A stretch of 49,802 bases of DNA from UASB124 sp041662445 (GTDB lineage: Bacteria; Babelota; Babeliae; Babelales; RVW-14): positions 1-49,802 of the forward strand of contig JBAZSL010000013.1 of the NCBI GenBank assembly GCA_041662445.1, given 5' to 3'. The notes below the pieces were generated by a model. It had not been told where the DNA came from, did no database searches, and saw nothing but the letters and a program-made list of their open reading frames with translations. Shown here piece after piece: positions 49,695 to 49,802 of the stretch. Each line of letters begins with the position of its first letter. The first letter of the stretch is position 1. The position numbers and the translations under genes were made by a program.

Positions 49695-49802
49695 TTAAAT
49701 TAACCACAAAAACGAGCATGCCAAACAAATAAGAGCTTCGAAATTTTTCTGCAGTTTTTCATATCGTGTAGCCAATTTTCTAAAATTTTTAAGTTTGTTG
49801 AA
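49695..49802 (-). CDS. IS5-type transposase, C-terminal end (cut by window edge)
   Basis: On the minus strand, from the window edge to a TAA at 49695-49697: FNKLKNFRKLATRYEKLQKN then FEALICLACSFLWLI. The FNxLKxFRxLATRYEK signature closes the DDE domain of IS5-family transposases and includes the late catalytic-region residues. The element's right end should lie within 49600-49694, where short GGACAA/TAGGAC repeats occur. Confidence 0.8.
   Translation of the reverse strand, partial: FNKLKNFRKLATRYEKLQKNFEALICLACSFLWLI

Overview
The window reads as a piece of a small, host-associated bacterial genome, most likely a member of Candidatus Dependentiae (TM6) or a similar intracellular bacterium of protists. 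That placement is inference. It rests on the mix of a few ordinary housekeeping genes (metG, lepB, mnmA, rnpB, prfA, rpmE, tyrS, murI), scavenging transporters (polyamine ABC system, CNT nucleoside transporter), and many exported ankyrin-repeat, RING-finger and lineage-specific secreted proteins.

Layout. 1-4700: two inverted copies of one IS4-type insertion sequence flank a cargo of a membrane-anchored arsenite methyltransferase, an alpha/beta hydrolase, a GyrI-like binding protein and an MNT/HEPN toxin-antitoxin pair. The HEPN gene is circularly permuted: its 3' half lies at the left end of the cargo and its 5' half at the right end. 4794-7932: lepB-metG with an 8-nt overlap. 8020-13803: a membrane protein followed by a polyamine ABC operon potABC with two substrate-binding paralogues. 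13942-17629: a PASTA protein, the RNase P RNA, a small membrane protein whose C-terminus overlaps rnpB, a NAPE-PLD-like metallohydrolase and mnmA. 17783-22761: a CNT nucleoside transporter followed by five genes for exported proteins, four of them clear paralogues.

22789-23727: a decayed HigBA-like module between two 52-bp direct repeats. 23813-28397: an exported RING-H2/ankyrin protein, then an operon of three exported helical paralogues. 28413-35491 (minus): two TMTC-like membrane/TPR proteins, a phosphoglucose/phosphomannose isomerase, rpmE and prfA. 35732-38364 (plus): two tandem site-2 proteases, the first lacking the HExxH motif, then tyrS. 38365-41100: a kinase-like exported protein, murI, palindromic repeats, and remnants of a GIY-YIG gene and an antitoxin. 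41106-42251: a second IS4-type element, which has cut the 3' end off an exported protein gene. 43209-49088: four exported ankyrin proteins (one with a C-terminal RING-H2), two of which share a near-identical 194-bp promoter/signal-peptide cassette. The window ends with a small exported protein and the 3' end of an IS5-type transposase.

Together the genes suggest a cell that imports polyamines and nucleosides, keeps a peptidoglycan-related function (murI) and probably acts on its host through exported ankyrin/RING proteins. Mobile elements have repeatedly broken and shuffled toxin-antitoxin and effector genes. No tRNA gene or CRISPR array was seen.
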